A stretch of DNA of 64,000 bases from Geoalkalibacter sp. (GCF_030605225.1 NZ_JAUWAV010000018.1:1-64000), one strand, 5' to 3'; shown: positions 24,821 through 33,589, counted from the stretch's first letter. Made by a program: numbers and translations. Notes: a model not told the origin generated them from the letters alone.

Positions 24821-26782
24821 ATGATGTTCGATTACCTGTTCTCGCCCATCAAACTCGGCCAGGTGGAGCTGAAAAACCGCATCTCCTTTCAGCCGCACCT
24901 GACCAATTTCGCCGAGCACTGCATGCCCAGCGAGCGCCATATGTATTATTGGGGCGAGCGGGCCAAGGGCGGCGCGGGCCTGATCATCACCGAAGAGATG
25001 AGCGTGCACCCCACGGACACCGCCTACGAAAAACTGGTGGAGGCCTTTCACGCCGAAGTCATTCCGGGCTTTCGCAAGATCACCGACTACGTGCATCAGT
25101 ACGACGCAAAAATCTTCTGCCAGCTCAACCACAACGGCCAGCAGTGCGACGGCAGCATCTCGCGTCTGCCGGTGTGGGCGCCAAGCCCCATGCCCGACGT
25201 GCTGTTTCGCGAGACGCCCAAGGAGATGGAGCCCGAGGACATCGAGGAGGTGTGCCGCTACTTCGCCAAGAGCGCGGTGCATGTGCGCGAAGGTGGGTTC
25301 GACGGCGTCGAGTTGCAATTCGGCCATTCGAGTCTGGCGCGTCAGTTTCTTTCGCCGCTGACCAACTTCCGATCGGATGAATTCGGCGGCAGCCTGGAAA
25401 ACCGCATGCGCGCGCCCCTCATGTTCATCGAGGCGGTGCGCAAGGCGGTGGGCAAGGACTTCACCCTCGGCATCCGCCTGTGCGCCGACGAGATGATACC
25501 CGGCGGCCTGGACCTGGGCCAGATCCAGGAGATCGGCGCCCGCTTCGAGGCCTCGGGCCTCATCGACTTCATGGATCTCTCCATCGCCACCTTCTACAAC
25601 CTCTACCTGGTGGAAGGTTCCATGCACACGCCGCTGGGCTACACCATCCCCCTGGCGGCGGGCATGCGCGAAAAGCTCAAGCTGCCGGTGTTCTGCACCG
25701 GGCGCATCAACGATCCGGTCATGGCCGAGAAGGTGCTGGCCAACGGCCAGGCCGACATGATCGGCATGTGCCGCGCCCTGATCTGCGACCCCTTCCTGCC
25801 GAAAAAAGCTCAGGAGGGCCGGCTGGCGGACATCCGCTACTGCGTCGGCGACAACCAGGGCTGCATCGGCCGCATGGGCATCAACCGCACCCTGGGCTGC
25901 ATTCAGAACCCCGCGGTGGGCCTCGAAAAAGAATGGGGCGAGGGCACCCTCAAGCCCGCGCCGGTGAAGAAGAAAGTCATGGTGGTGGGCGGCGGTCCCG
26001 CCGGCCTGTGGGCGGCGAAAATGGCGGGTCGGCGCGGCCACCGGGTCGATCTCTACGATCGCAACGACAACCTCGGCGGTCAGGTGCTGACCGCCATGAA
26101 GGGTGCCGGACGCGACGAGTTCGGCGTGATCATCCGCAACGAGAAGGACCAGGTCGACAAGGCCGGGGTCAAAGTACACCTGCAGCAGGAACTGACCCCT
26201 GAGCAGATTCTCAAGGAAAACCCCGACGTCGTGGTGGTCGCCACCGGCAGCCAACCCAAAAGCCGGCCCGTGGGCGGCGCCGACGGCCCGGCGGTGTTCA
26301 ACGTCTGGCAGGTGCTCGACGGAAAGCCCGAGTTGGGCGAGAAGATCTGCCTCATCGACTACGACGGCCACCACCGCGCCACCTCCACCGCCGAGCGCCT
26401 TGCCGATCTAGGCAAGACGGTGCACATCATCACCTCGAGTCTGTTCGTCGGCGCCGAGCTTGGCCCCACCCAGGATCTCTACCTGACCCGTCAGCGCCTG
26501 CTGCAAAAGGGCGTGACCTTCACCCCCGACATCGCGGTGATGGAGGTCGGCGGCGAAGCGGGCGCCAAGGAAATCAAGGGGTTCAACGTCTATTCCAACC
26601 AGTGGCAGACCTGGGGTCCCTTTGACTCGGTGGTGCTGGCCATGGGCCAGCAGGTCGACGCCGATCTGTATTTCGCCCTCAAGGGCAAGGTCAAGGAACT
26701 CTACCGCATCGGCGACTGCGTGGCGCCGCGCAAGGTCGACATGGCCATCTGGGAAGGCCACAAGACCGGGAGGTCCATCTGA
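24821..26782 (+). CDS. Mycofactocin-system FadH/OYE-family flavin oxidoreductase
   Basis: A 653-residue two-module flavoenzyme like 2,4-dienoyl-CoA reductase or trimethylamine dehydrogenase. Residues 1-340 form an Old Yellow Enzyme barrel, which usually binds FMN. A cysteine cluster for [4Fe-4S] follows (CVGDNQGCIGRMG, then GCIQNP). Residues about 388-653 form a pyridine-nucleotide-disulfide-type domain with GGGPAGLWAAKMAG. It lies in the mycofactocin operon and starts 74 bases after mftC, with an aaggag site. Homologues in such clusters are thought to carry electrons between mycofactocin-dependent dehydrogenases and ETF. Its stop overlaps the ETF alpha start. Confidence 0.88.
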   Translation: MMFDYLFSPIKLGQVELKNRISFQPHLTNFAEHCMPSERHMYYWGERAKGGAGLIITEEMSVHPTDTAYEKLVEAFHAEVIPGFRKITDYVHQYDAKIFCQLNHNGQQCDGSISRLPVWAPSPMPDVLFRETPKEMEPEDIEEVCRYFAKSAVHVREGGFDGVELQFGHSSLARQFLSPLTNFRSDEFGGSLENRMRAPLMFIEAVRKAVGKDFTLGIRLCADEMIPGGLDLGQIQEIGARFEASGLIDFMDLSIATFYNLYLVEGSMHTPLGYTIPLAAGMREKLKLPVFCTGRINDPVMAEKVLANGQADMIGMCRALICDPFLPKKAQEGRLADIRYCVGDNQGCIGRMGINRTLGCIQNPAVGLEKEWGEGTLKPAPVKKKVMVVGGGPAGLWAAKMAGRRGHRVDLYDRNDNLGGQVLTAMKGAGRDEFGVIIRNEKDQVDKAGVKVHLQQELTPEQILKENPDVVVVATGSQPKSRPVGGADGPAVFNVWQVLDGKPELGEKICLIDYDGHHRATSTAERLADLGKTVHIITSSLFVGAELGPTQDLYLTRQRLLQKGVTFTPDIAVMEVGGEAGAKEIKGFNVYSNQWQTWGPFDSVVLAMGQQVDADLYFALKGKVKELYRIGDCVAPRKVDMAIWEGHKTGRSI

Positions 26783-27810
26783 TGGCCTTCGGCGGATCTC
26801 TCCAACCCTTCGCGCCGGGGCCGGTGCTGGCGGTGCTTGAGCTGCCCGGCGGCGAACTCGAGGAAACCGGCAAGGGCCTGCTCAGCGAGGCGTCGCGCCT
26901 GGCGAAAAAGCTTGACGTCTCCTGGTCGGCTCTGTGCTTTGCCGGCTTTGCCGCCGAGGTGCCGGAGCAGTGCGGCGCCTATGGCCTGGCGCGCCTGCTG
27001 GTGCTGCCGAGCAGCGCGGCGGTGGCCGATGCCCCCGATCTGCAAGCGGCGCTCATCGCCCAGGCGGCGCGCGCCCAGGGCGCCGGCGTGGTGCTGCTGC
27101 CGCACAACGATCTCGGTCATGCCCTGGCGCCCCTGCTGGCGGCGCAGCTGGGCGGCCCCCTCTTCACCGAGGCCGTCGCCACGGCGCGCGACGACCAGGG
27201 GCTCAAGCTCATGCGCCGCGCCCTGGGCAAGCGCGTGCAGGAAGCCTGGTTCTGGAACGGCCAGGGCACCCTGGTGTTGACGGTCCATCCGCAGATTCTC
27301 AGCGCGGCGCTGTTGCCCTCCATGAAGCGCGTGACGCCCGAGCAGATCGAACTCGCCGCCCAGGAAAACCAAACCCCGGCCAAAACCCGCATCATCGAGC
27401 GCATCCCGCCCGACCCGCAGACCGTCGACGTGTCCGAAGCCGAAGTGATCTTCAGCGCCGGGCTGGGCTGCAATCAGGCCTGCTTCGAGCAGTTGCGCGA
27501 GCTCTGCCGGCTGCTCAATGTTTCCCTGGGCGTCACCCGACCGGTGTACGACCTGGGCTGGACGGGCTTTGAGCGCATGGTCGGGCAGACCGGAAAAACC
27601 GTGGCGCCGCGCCTCTATGTGGCGTTGGGCATCTCGGGATCCATGCACCACATCGGCGGCATCAAGGACTCGCGCCGCATCATCAGCCTCAACATCGATC
27701 CCAAGGTGCCGATCTTCCCCAATTCGGATGAAGGCTTCGTCGCCGACCTCAACGCGGTCATGCCGCTGTTGCTGGAGAAGGTCAGAGCCGCTGCCGGAGG
27801 TGCCGCATGA
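26782..27810 (+). CDS. etfA: Electron transfer flavoprotein alpha subunit
   Basis: A 342-residue ETF alpha. The C-terminal FAD-binding domain is well conserved: FSAGLGCNQ, VYDLGWTGFERMVGQTGKTV, ALGISGSMHHIGGI and SLNIDPKVPIFP. The N-terminal domain is more diverged. ETF accepts electrons from flavin dehydrogenases and passes them to an ETF:quinone oxidoreductase. Unusually, alpha and beta subunit genes are not adjacent here: fixC- and fixX-like genes lie between them. It overlaps both neighbours by one to four bases, so the subunits are probably translated together. Confidence 0.92.
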   Translation: MAFGGSLQPFAPGPVLAVLELPGGELEETGKGLLSEASRLAKKLDVSWSALCFAGFAAEVPEQCGAYGLARLLVLPSSAAVADAPDLQAALIAQAARAQGAGVVLLPHNDLGHALAPLLAAQLGGPLFTEAVATARDDQGLKLMRRALGKRVQEAWFWNGQGTLVLTVHPQILSAALLPSMKRVTPEQIELAAQENQTPAKTRIIERIPPDPQTVDVSEAEVIFSAGLGCNQACFEQLRELCRLLNVSLGVTRPVYDLGWTGFERMVGQTGKTVAPRLYVALGISGSMHHIGGIKDSRRIISLNIDPKVPIFPNSDEGFVADLNAVMPLLLEKVRAAAGGAA

Positions 27811-29105
27811 AACGCTCTTTCGATGCCATCGTCATCGGCGCCGGACCGGCCGGGTCCTCGGCGGCCCTGACCCTGGCCAAGGCCGGCCTGGATGTCGCGC
27901 TGCTCGAGCGCGGCAGCTATCCCGGCGAAAAGAACATGTTCGGCGGCGTGCTGCACCGTCTCACCGCCCTCGAGGAGCATTTCCCCGAGTTCTGGAATCA
28001 GGCGCCCCTGGAACGGCACATCGTCAAGAAATCCCTGACGTTTCTAACCGAGGAATCGTCCTTCAACGTCAATTTCGACACTCAGGCTTCGGACCGCACC
28101 CCCTACAACGGCTACACCGTCTACCGCCCGCGCTTCGACCGCTGGCTCGCCGACGAGGCGGTCAAGGCCGGCGCCAAGCTCTATTGCGGCTGCACGGTGG
28201 AGGATCTGCTCAAGGACGGCGCGCGGATCACCGGCGTCAAGGTGATGCGCGACGGCGGCGAGATCAAGGCGCCGGTGGTGATCGCCGCCGACGGCGTACT
28301 CTCTTTCACCGCCAAAAAGGCCGGCCTGCGTCGCCCCGCCTTCGATCCGGCGCAGATGGCGGTGGGCGTCAAGGCCCTCATCGACCTGCCCAAGGAGGTC
28401 ATCGACGACCGCTTCGGCCTGGTGCGCGACCAGGGCGCTTCCAACGAACTGGTCGGCTGCACCCAGGGCGTGCGCGGCGGCGGCTTTCTCTACACCAACT
28501 ACGACAGCCTCTCCATCGGGCTGGTCATGCACCTGGGCAGCCTGAGCGAAAGCGGCAAGACCCCCTACGACCTGCTCAACGCCTTCATGGAGCAGCCGCA
28601 GATGGCCAAACTGCTCAAGGGCGGCAAGCTCCTCGAATACTCGGCGCACCTGGTGCCCGAGGGCGGTTACGACATGATTCCCGAAACCCACGGCGACGGC
28701 ATTCTCGTGGCGGGCGACGCCGCGGCCCTGTGCATCGTCACCGGCCTCAACCTCGAAGGCATCAACCTTGCCACCCACTCAGGCATGCTCGCCGGCAAGG
28801 CGGCCATCGAGGCGCACCAGCGCAAGGACTTCTCGAAGCAGAGCCTATCCTGCTACCGACGCATGCTGGAGAACAGCTACGTCATGCAGGATCTCAAGCT
28901 CTACCGGCGCACCCCGCACATGCTGCACAACGATCGCATCTACACCCAATACCCCGAGTTGCTGTGCGGCATCATGGATGAAATCTATCGCATCGACGGC
29001 ACCCCCAAGGACACCATGACCAAGCTGCTGATGCGCGCCGTCAAGGAAAAAATCGGTCTCAAGAATATGCTCGCCGATGTCTATTCGGGATGGAGAGCCC
29101 TATGA
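27807..29105 (+). CDS. fixC: FixC-like ETF:quinone oxidoreductase flavoprotein
   Basis: A 432-residue FAD enzyme. The N-terminal dinucleotide fold is IVIGAGPAGSSAALTLAKAG, and the C-terminal FAD motif is GILVAGDAAALCIVTGLNLEGIN. FixC with FixX forms the membrane-associated ETF:quinone oxidoreductase that delivers ETF electrons to the quinone pool. Some FixABCX complexes bifurcate electrons to ferredoxin instead. It overlaps ETF alpha and FixX by four bases each (ATGA), so production is strictly coupled. Confidence 0.92.
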   Translation: MKRSFDAIVIGAGPAGSSAALTLAKAGLDVALLERGSYPGEKNMFGGVLHRLTALEEHFPEFWNQAPLERHIVKKSLTFLTEESSFNVNFDTQASDRTPYNGYTVYRPRFDRWLADEAVKAGAKLYCGCTVEDLLKDGARITGVKVMRDGGEIKAPVVIAADGVLSFTAKKAGLRRPAFDPAQMAVGVKALIDLPKEVIDDRFGLVRDQGASNELVGCTQGVRGGGFLYTNYDSLSIGLVMHLGSLSESGKTPYDLLNAFMEQPQMAKLLKGGKLLEYSAHLVPEGGYDMIPETHGDGILVAGDAAALCIVTGLNLEGINLATHSGMLAGKAAIEAHQRKDFSKQSLSCYRRMLENSYVMQDLKLYRRTPHMLHNDRIYTQYPELLCGIMDEIYRIDGTPKDTMTKLLMRAVKEKIGLKNMLADVYSGWRAL

Positions 29106-29386
29106 AAATCAACGTCGACGAGATCTTCGACGTCACCAGCTTTAATATCGACCGCGAGCCGCACATCGTGCTCGACACCCAGGTGTGCGTGGGCTGCGAC
29201 CAGCGCGGCTGCACCAATTCCTGCCCGGCGCGCTGCTACACCTGGTCGGAGGAAGACCAGAAAATGACCTTCGTCTACGACGGCTGCCTGGAATGCGGCA
29301 CCTGTTACGTGGTCTGCCGGCAGAACGCCTTCACGCGCTGGAGCTACCCCCGGGGCGGCTTCGGCGTGTCCTTCCGCATGACCTGA
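29102..29386 (+). CDS. fixX: FixX-like ferredoxin
   Basis: A 94-residue ferredoxin-like protein. Cysteines occur as VCVGCDQRGCTNSCPARCY and CLECGTCYVVC, enough for one or two [4Fe-4S] clusters. The GxFGVxFRM end is typical of FixX proteins that dock on FixC. The ATG at 29102 overlaps fixC. It relays electrons between FixC flavin and quinone, or to another acceptor if the complex bifurcates. Confidence 0.9.
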   Translation: MKINVDEIFDVTSFNIDREPHIVLDTQVCVGCDQRGCTNSCPARCYTWSEEDQKMTFVYDGCLECGTCYVVCRQNAFTRWSYPRGGFGVSFRMT

Positions 29387-29398
29387 GGAGACAGGCCC

Positions 29399-30295
29399 AT
29401 GGCTGAGAACAAACTCAACATCCTGGTCATTCTGCGCGAATGCAGCGATCCCCGACCACCGGCGCGGCTCATGGCCAAGGGCGCGGGCATCCGCGAGCGC
29501 GGCCTGCGCCGCCTGACCAACCCCGCCGACCTGGAGGCCCTGGAGCATGCCCTGGAATTGCGCGACGCGGGGGTGGCGCGGGTGACGGCCGTGGCGGTCG
29601 GCCCCAAGCCTCTTGAAGACAGCCTGCGTCTGGCACTCGCCATGGGCGCCGAGCGCGCCGTCCGCATCTGGAACGGCGTGCTGGCCGGCGGCGACGCCGT
29701 CGCCGGGGCGCATCTCTGGCAGCGGGTGTTTGCCATTCTGCGCCCCGATCTGGTTCTCACCGGCAACCGCCTGCTCGACGGCGGCAGCGATCCGGCGCCG
29801 GCCCTGGCGGCAGCCCGGCTCAACATGGGCTGCGTCAGCGCGGCCCTGTCCCTGCTGGTCAAGGACAAGCAGGCAGAGATCCTGCGCAAGGGCGATCGCG
29901 GCGCACGGCAGAAAATCGCGGCTCTCCTGCCGTGCGCCATTCTCTGCGAGGCCGGTTTCAAGGCGCCGCGCTATCCCGCCCTGGAGGCGGTGGTGGCCGC
30001 CGCCACCCAGCCGGTGGAAGCCTGGGGGCTGGAGGATCTGAGCCTGCCCGAATGGGAAGTGGGCGCCCTCGGCGCGGCCCTCGATCAGGGCGAATTCGCC
30101 ACGCCGCGCCCCGATCCCCTGCGCTCCACCACGCCCGATCCCAGCCTGCCGGCCTTCGAGCGCATCCTGGCGCTGCTCTCCGGCGGCATCCAACCGCGCG
30201 AGGGGAAAATGCATTTCCTGCCGCCCGAGGAGGTGGTCGAGAGCCTCATGGCGATTTTCCGCAGCGAAGGATTGCTGCCCGAGGCGAAGGCATGA
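29399..30295 (+). CDS. etfB: Electron transfer flavoprotein beta subunit
   Basis: A 298-residue ETF beta-like protein. It keeps the LNILVILRECSDPR start, NPADLEALEHALELRD and VTAVAVGPKPLEDSLRLALAMGAERAV, where the family binds AMP or a second FAD. A typical DLVLTGNRLLDGG segment follows. It is about 40 residues longer than housekeeping beta subunits because of its C-terminal tail. The partner alpha subunit is encoded two genes upstream. It overlaps mftF by four bases. Confidence 0.88.
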   Translation: MAENKLNILVILRECSDPRPPARLMAKGAGIRERGLRRLTNPADLEALEHALELRDAGVARVTAVAVGPKPLEDSLRLALAMGAERAVRIWNGVLAGGDAVAGAHLWQRVFAILRPDLVLTGNRLLDGGSDPAPALAAARLNMGCVSAALSLLVKDKQAEILRKGDRGARQKIAALLPCAILCEAGFKAPRYPALEAVVAAATQPVEAWGLEDLSLPEWEVGALGAALDQGEFATPRPDPLRSTTPDPSLPAFERILALLSGGIQPREGKMHFLPPEEVVESLMAIFRSEGLLPEAKA

Positions 30296-31707
30296 GGTAT
30301 CGTCTGCTGCCCGGCGTGCGCATCGAGGAATCGCCCTCGGGGCTGTTTCTGACGGCCGAGCGCCCCTACCGGGTGCTGCGCATCAACCAGCGCCTCGCCG
30401 AACTGGCTCGCCGAGGGCGCGAGACGGCGGTCGAGGCGGTCGGTCCCGGAGAAGGCAAGATCTGGGAAACCCTCGTCACCCAGGGACTCGCGCGGCGCGA
30501 GGAGGAGGAAACGGCGGCCGAGATGACTTTGCGCCCGCGCGTCAGCGTGGTGATTCCCGTGCTGGATCGCGCCGAGGATCTGCGCAAGTGCCTGGAGTCG
30601 CTGCAGCAGCTCGATTACCCCCAGGAGTGCCTGGAAATCATCGTGGTCGATGACGGCAGCCGCGACGCCTCGCCCCAGGTCGCCCTGGAGTTCGGCGCGC
30701 GCCTGGTGCCCAGCGGCGGCAGCGGCCGCGGACCGGCCGCCGCGCGCAATCGCGGCGTGGCCGTCGCCACCGGCGAGATTCTCGCCTTCATCGACTCGGA
30801 CTGCACCGCCTCGCCCGAATGGCTCAACGAGCTGCTGCCGAGCTTTGCCGAACCGGATGTGGCGGCGGTGGGCGGCTGGGTGGACGGCATGAACAGCCGC
30901 CGCGCCCTGGATCGCTACGAACGGGTCATGTCGAGCCTCAATCTGGGTGGACGCGAGCGCAACGGCAAGGACGGCAACGACACCTTTTACCTGCCCAGTT
31001 GCAACCTGCTGGTGCGGCGCACGGCCTTCGCCATCGTCGAGGGCTTTCGCGAGGATCTGCACGTGGGCGAGGATGTGGATCTGACCTGGCGGCTGCGCGA
31101 CTGCGCCTATCGCATCATCTACCTGCCTCGGGGTCGCGTGTGCCACAACCACCGCAGCCGCCTGTGGCCCTTCATGAAGCGGCGCTTTGACTACGGCACC
31201 TCGGAAGGCATTTTGCAGTCCCTGCATCCCCAGCGGCGCAAGAAGATGCTGTTGCCGCCCGGCCTGTGCGTGGCCCTGTTGCTGCTGATGATCGGCCTGG
31301 CCACCCTCAAGCCCGCGGTGCTTGGTGCCTGCGGCGCGGTTCTGCTGCTCGACGGCCTGGCCACCCACGCCAAGCTCAGGCGCCGCGGTCTGCGTCAGGG
31401 ATGGATGGCCGTGTTCAAGGCGCGCCTGCGCGCATTTTCCAGTCTGGCCTATTATCTGGGGTATCATCTGCTACGCTATTACCTGTTGCCGATCATTCTG
31501 CTTGGGATTGCGCTGCCTCAGGCGGGACTGGTGTTTCTGCTGCTCGGCCTGTGGGTGCTCGGGGTCGATTACCGTCTGCGCCGGCCCGAGCTTTCGCCGC
31601 CAGGTTTCGCCCTGTTTTATCTGCTGGAACAGCTTTCCTATGGCTGCGGCGTGTTCGTCGGCTGCTGGCGGCAGAAAAATTTCGCCAGTTACGTCTTTGA
31701 ATTCTGA
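30292..31707 (+). CDS. mftF: Mycofactocin glycosyltransferase MftF
   Basis: A 471-residue family 2 glycosyltransferase. Residues 1-75 resemble a PqqD/MftB-like domain (RLLPGVRIEE, YRVLRINQRLAEL), a feature of MftF. The GT-A domain spans about 82-330: VSVVIPVLDR, the nucleotide site VVDDGSRD, the metal site DSDCTASPEW, and EDVDLTWRL. Three or so C-terminal membrane helices (about 320-440) anchor it. MftF adds beta-1,4-glucose units to premycofactocin. The ATG at 30292 overlaps etfB. Confidence 0.9.
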   Translation: MRYRLLPGVRIEESPSGLFLTAERPYRVLRINQRLAELARRGRETAVEAVGPGEGKIWETLVTQGLARREEEETAAEMTLRPRVSVVIPVLDRAEDLRKCLESLQQLDYPQECLEIIVVDDGSRDASPQVALEFGARLVPSGGSGRGPAAARNRGVAVATGEILAFIDSDCTASPEWLNELLPSFAEPDVAAVGGWVDGMNSRRALDRYERVMSSLNLGGRERNGKDGNDTFYLPSCNLLVRRTAFAIVEGFREDLHVGEDVDLTWRLRDCAYRIIYLPRGRVCHNHRSRLWPFMKRRFDYGTSEGILQSLHPQRRKKMLLPPGLCVALLLLMIGLATLKPAVLGACGAVLLLDGLATHAKLRRRGLRQGWMAVFKARLRAFSSLAYYLGYHLLRYYLLPIILLGIALPQAGLVFLLLGLWVLGVDYRLRRPELSPPGFALFYLLEQLSYGCGVFVGCWRQKNFASYVFEF

Positions 31708-31712
31708 AGTCC

Positions 31713-31810
31713 CCGTTCCTCCGAGCCGCTCGACCTAAAGGGGATGGCCCCCAGGGTTGTCGGCCGATGGGTTGCGCTGGAAACGGCGCAGCCTCCCTTT
31801 CGGAAAGGAG
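31713..31810 (+). ncRNA. Moco/Tuco-type riboswitch (Moco RNA motif)
   Basis: The leader before the aldehyde oxidoreductase carries the order of conserved blocks I associate with the Moco RNA motif: CCGAGCC at 31721-31727, CCTAAAGGGG from 31734, an 8-bp stem GGTTGCGC/GCGCAGCC at 31770-31777 and 31786-31793 with a TGGAAACG loop, then CTCCC and a terminal CTTTCGGAAAG hairpin running into GGAAAGGAG. The class senses molybdenum or tungsten cofactor. There is no T-run, so control is probably at translation. The position directly before a pterin-cofactor enzyme supports the call. Confidence 0.75.
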
Positions 31811-31820
31811 ATCGTCCCTC

Positions 31821-31886
31821 ATGGAAAACTTGCATCACCAAGAAAGGGAGAAGCACGCATGGACAAGATTTATCGCGTCAACATGA
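31821..31886 (+). CDS. Possible 21-codon leader ORF between riboswitch and AOR gene
   Basis: The strong GGAAAGGAG at the riboswitch end lies ten bases before an ATG at 31821 that opens a 21-codon frame ending at 31886, inside the start of the AOR gene in another frame. The AOR gene has its own agggag site. The small frame could couple AOR translation to the riboswitch or be accidental; nothing in its sequence looks like a functional peptide. Confidence 0.35.
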   Translation: MENLHHQEREKHAWTRFIAST

Positions 31887-33589
31887 CCACTCTGACCACC
31901 TCCGTGGACGCCTGCCCCGCCGCCTGGGCGGGTCTGGGCGGCCGCGGCCTGACCTCGGCCATCGTCGCCGCCGAAGTGCCCCCCGCCTGTCATCCCCTGG
32001 GGCCCAACAACAAGCTGGTGTTTGCTCCGGGTCTTTTGACCGGAACGCCCGCGGCCAACTCGGGACGGCTCTCGGCCGGCGCCAAGAGCCCCCTGACCGG
32101 CACCATCAAGGAGAGCAACGCCGGGGGCAGCGCGGCGCAGATGTTCGCGCGCCTGGGCATCAAGGCGCTCATCATCGAGGGCCAGCCCAAGGATGATGCC
32201 TGGTACAAGCTGGCGCTCTCCAAGGATGGGGTGAAGATCGAGAAGGAAACCGCGCTCATCGGCAAGGGCAACTTCGCCGTGGTCGAGGCGGTGCAGGCGC
32301 AAAAGGGCAAGAAGGTGGGCGTCATGACCATCGGCCCGGCGGGCGAGTGGCGCATGAAGGCGGCCAACATCTCGGTCATGGATCCCGACGGCAAGCTGCG
32401 CAGCCACGGCCGCGGGGGTCTTGGCGCGGTGATGGGTTCGAAAAAGATCAAGTACATCACGGTGGATCCCGAGGGCGCCCCGGGCGTGACCCTGGCCGAT
32501 CCCGAGAAGTTCAAAACCGCGGCGCGCACCTTCGCCAAGGCGCTGCTCGATCATCCGGTCTCGGGCGAGGGCCTGCCCACCTACGGCACCAACATCCTGA
32601 TCAACGTGCTCAACGAGGCGGGCGGGCTGCCGACCAAGAACTTTCGCTACGGCCAGTTCGAGGGCCACGACAAGATCTCGGGCGAGACCATGCACGACAT
32701 CATCACCGAGCGCGGCGGCAAGACCAAGCACGGCTGCCATGCGGGCTGCATCATCCAGTGCTCCCAGGAGTACGTGGACAAATCCGGCGTCTATGTCACC
32801 TCGGGCTTTGAGTACGAGACCATCTGGGGCTTTGGCGCCAACTGCTGCATCGACAATCTCGATCACATCGCCGAGGCCGATCATCTGATGGACGACATCG
32901 GCATCGACTCCATCGAGTCGGCGGTCATCATGGGCGTGGCCATGGAGGCGGGCATCGTGCCCTGGGGCGATGGCCCGGGGGTCAATCGCCTGCTGCGCGA
33001 GGAGATCGGCAAGGGCACGCCCCTGGGGCGCATCCTCGGCAACGGTGCGGCGGAGGTAGGCGTGGCCTACGGCCTGACGCGCGTGCCGGTGGTCAAGGGC
33101 CAGGGGATCCCGGCCTACGATCCGCGCTCGGTCAAGGGCATCGGCATCACCTATGCGACCTCCACCATGGGCGCCGATCACACCGCGGGCTATTCGGTGG
33201 CGACCAACATCCTGAAAGTCGGCGGCGATGTGGATCCGCTCAAGAAAGAGGGTCAGGTGGAGCTCTCGCGCAATCTGCAGATCGCCACCGCGGCGGTGGA
33301 TTCCACCGGTCTGTGCCTGTTTGTCGCCTTCCCGGTGCTCGATATTCCCGAGGCGCTCACCGCCATCGTCGAGATGATCAACGCGCGCTTTGGTCTCAAG
33401 CTCACCGGCGACGACGTGACGGCGCTGGGCGTCTCGATCCTCAAGACCGAGCACGCCTTCAACCAGGCCGCGGGCTTCACCAACGCCCATGATCGGCTGC
33501 CCGAGTTCTTCGTCAGCGAGCCGGTGCCCCCGCACAACGCCGTGTGGGACTTCACCGACGCTGAAATTGACGAATTCTGGAATTTCTAG
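31859..33589 (+). CDS. aor: Aldehyde:ferredoxin oxidoreductase (tungsten/pterin enzyme)
   Basis: A 576-residue AOR-family enzyme. The N-terminal domain holds GLGGRGLTS and GPAGEWRMKAANISV, and the pterin-binding region includes GRGGLGAVMGSKKIK. The [4Fe-4S] cysteines occur as CHAGCIIQC plus a late C in STGLCLF. A further conserved block is KGIGITYATSTMGADHTAGY. The reaction is aldehyde to carboxylic acid with ferredoxin, using a bis-pterin tungsten (or molybdenum) centre. Downstream MoaD-like, ThiF-like and tungstate transport genes fit a tungsten enzyme. The start at 31859 follows an agggag site; the longer upstream frame runs through the riboswitch. Confidence 0.93.
   Translation: MDKIYRVNMTTLTTSVDACPAAWAGLGGRGLTSAIVAAEVPPACHPLGPNNKLVFAPGLLTGTPAANSGRLSAGAKSPLTGTIKESNAGGSAAQMFARLGIKALIIEGQPKDDAWYKLALSKDGVKIEKETALIGKGNFAVVEAVQAQKGKKVGVMTIGPAGEWRMKAANISVMDPDGKLRSHGRGGLGAVMGSKKIKYITVDPEGAPGVTLADPEKFKTAARTFAKALLDHPVSGEGLPTYGTNILINVLNEAGGLPTKNFRYGQFEGHDKISGETMHDIITERGGKTKHGCHAGCIIQCSQEYVDKSGVYVTSGFEYETIWGFGANCCIDNLDHIAEADHLMDDIGIDSIESAVIMGVAMEAGIVPWGDGPGVNRLLREEIGKGTPLGRILGNGAAEVGVAYGLTRVPVVKGQGIPAYDPRSVKGIGITYATSTMGADHTAGYSVATNILKVGGDVDPLKKEGQVELSRNLQIATAAVDSTGLCLFVAFPVLDIPEALTAIVEMINARFGLKLTGDDVTALGVSILKTEHAFNQAAGFTNAHDRLPEFFVSEPVPPHNAVWDFTDAEIDEFWNF

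Noticed and set aside
31740-31760. Possible second sigma54 promoter upstream of the AOR gene
   Set aside because: TGGC is followed by TTGT, but the GG to GC spacing and the -12 GC do not fit; the bases are better explained by the riboswitch.
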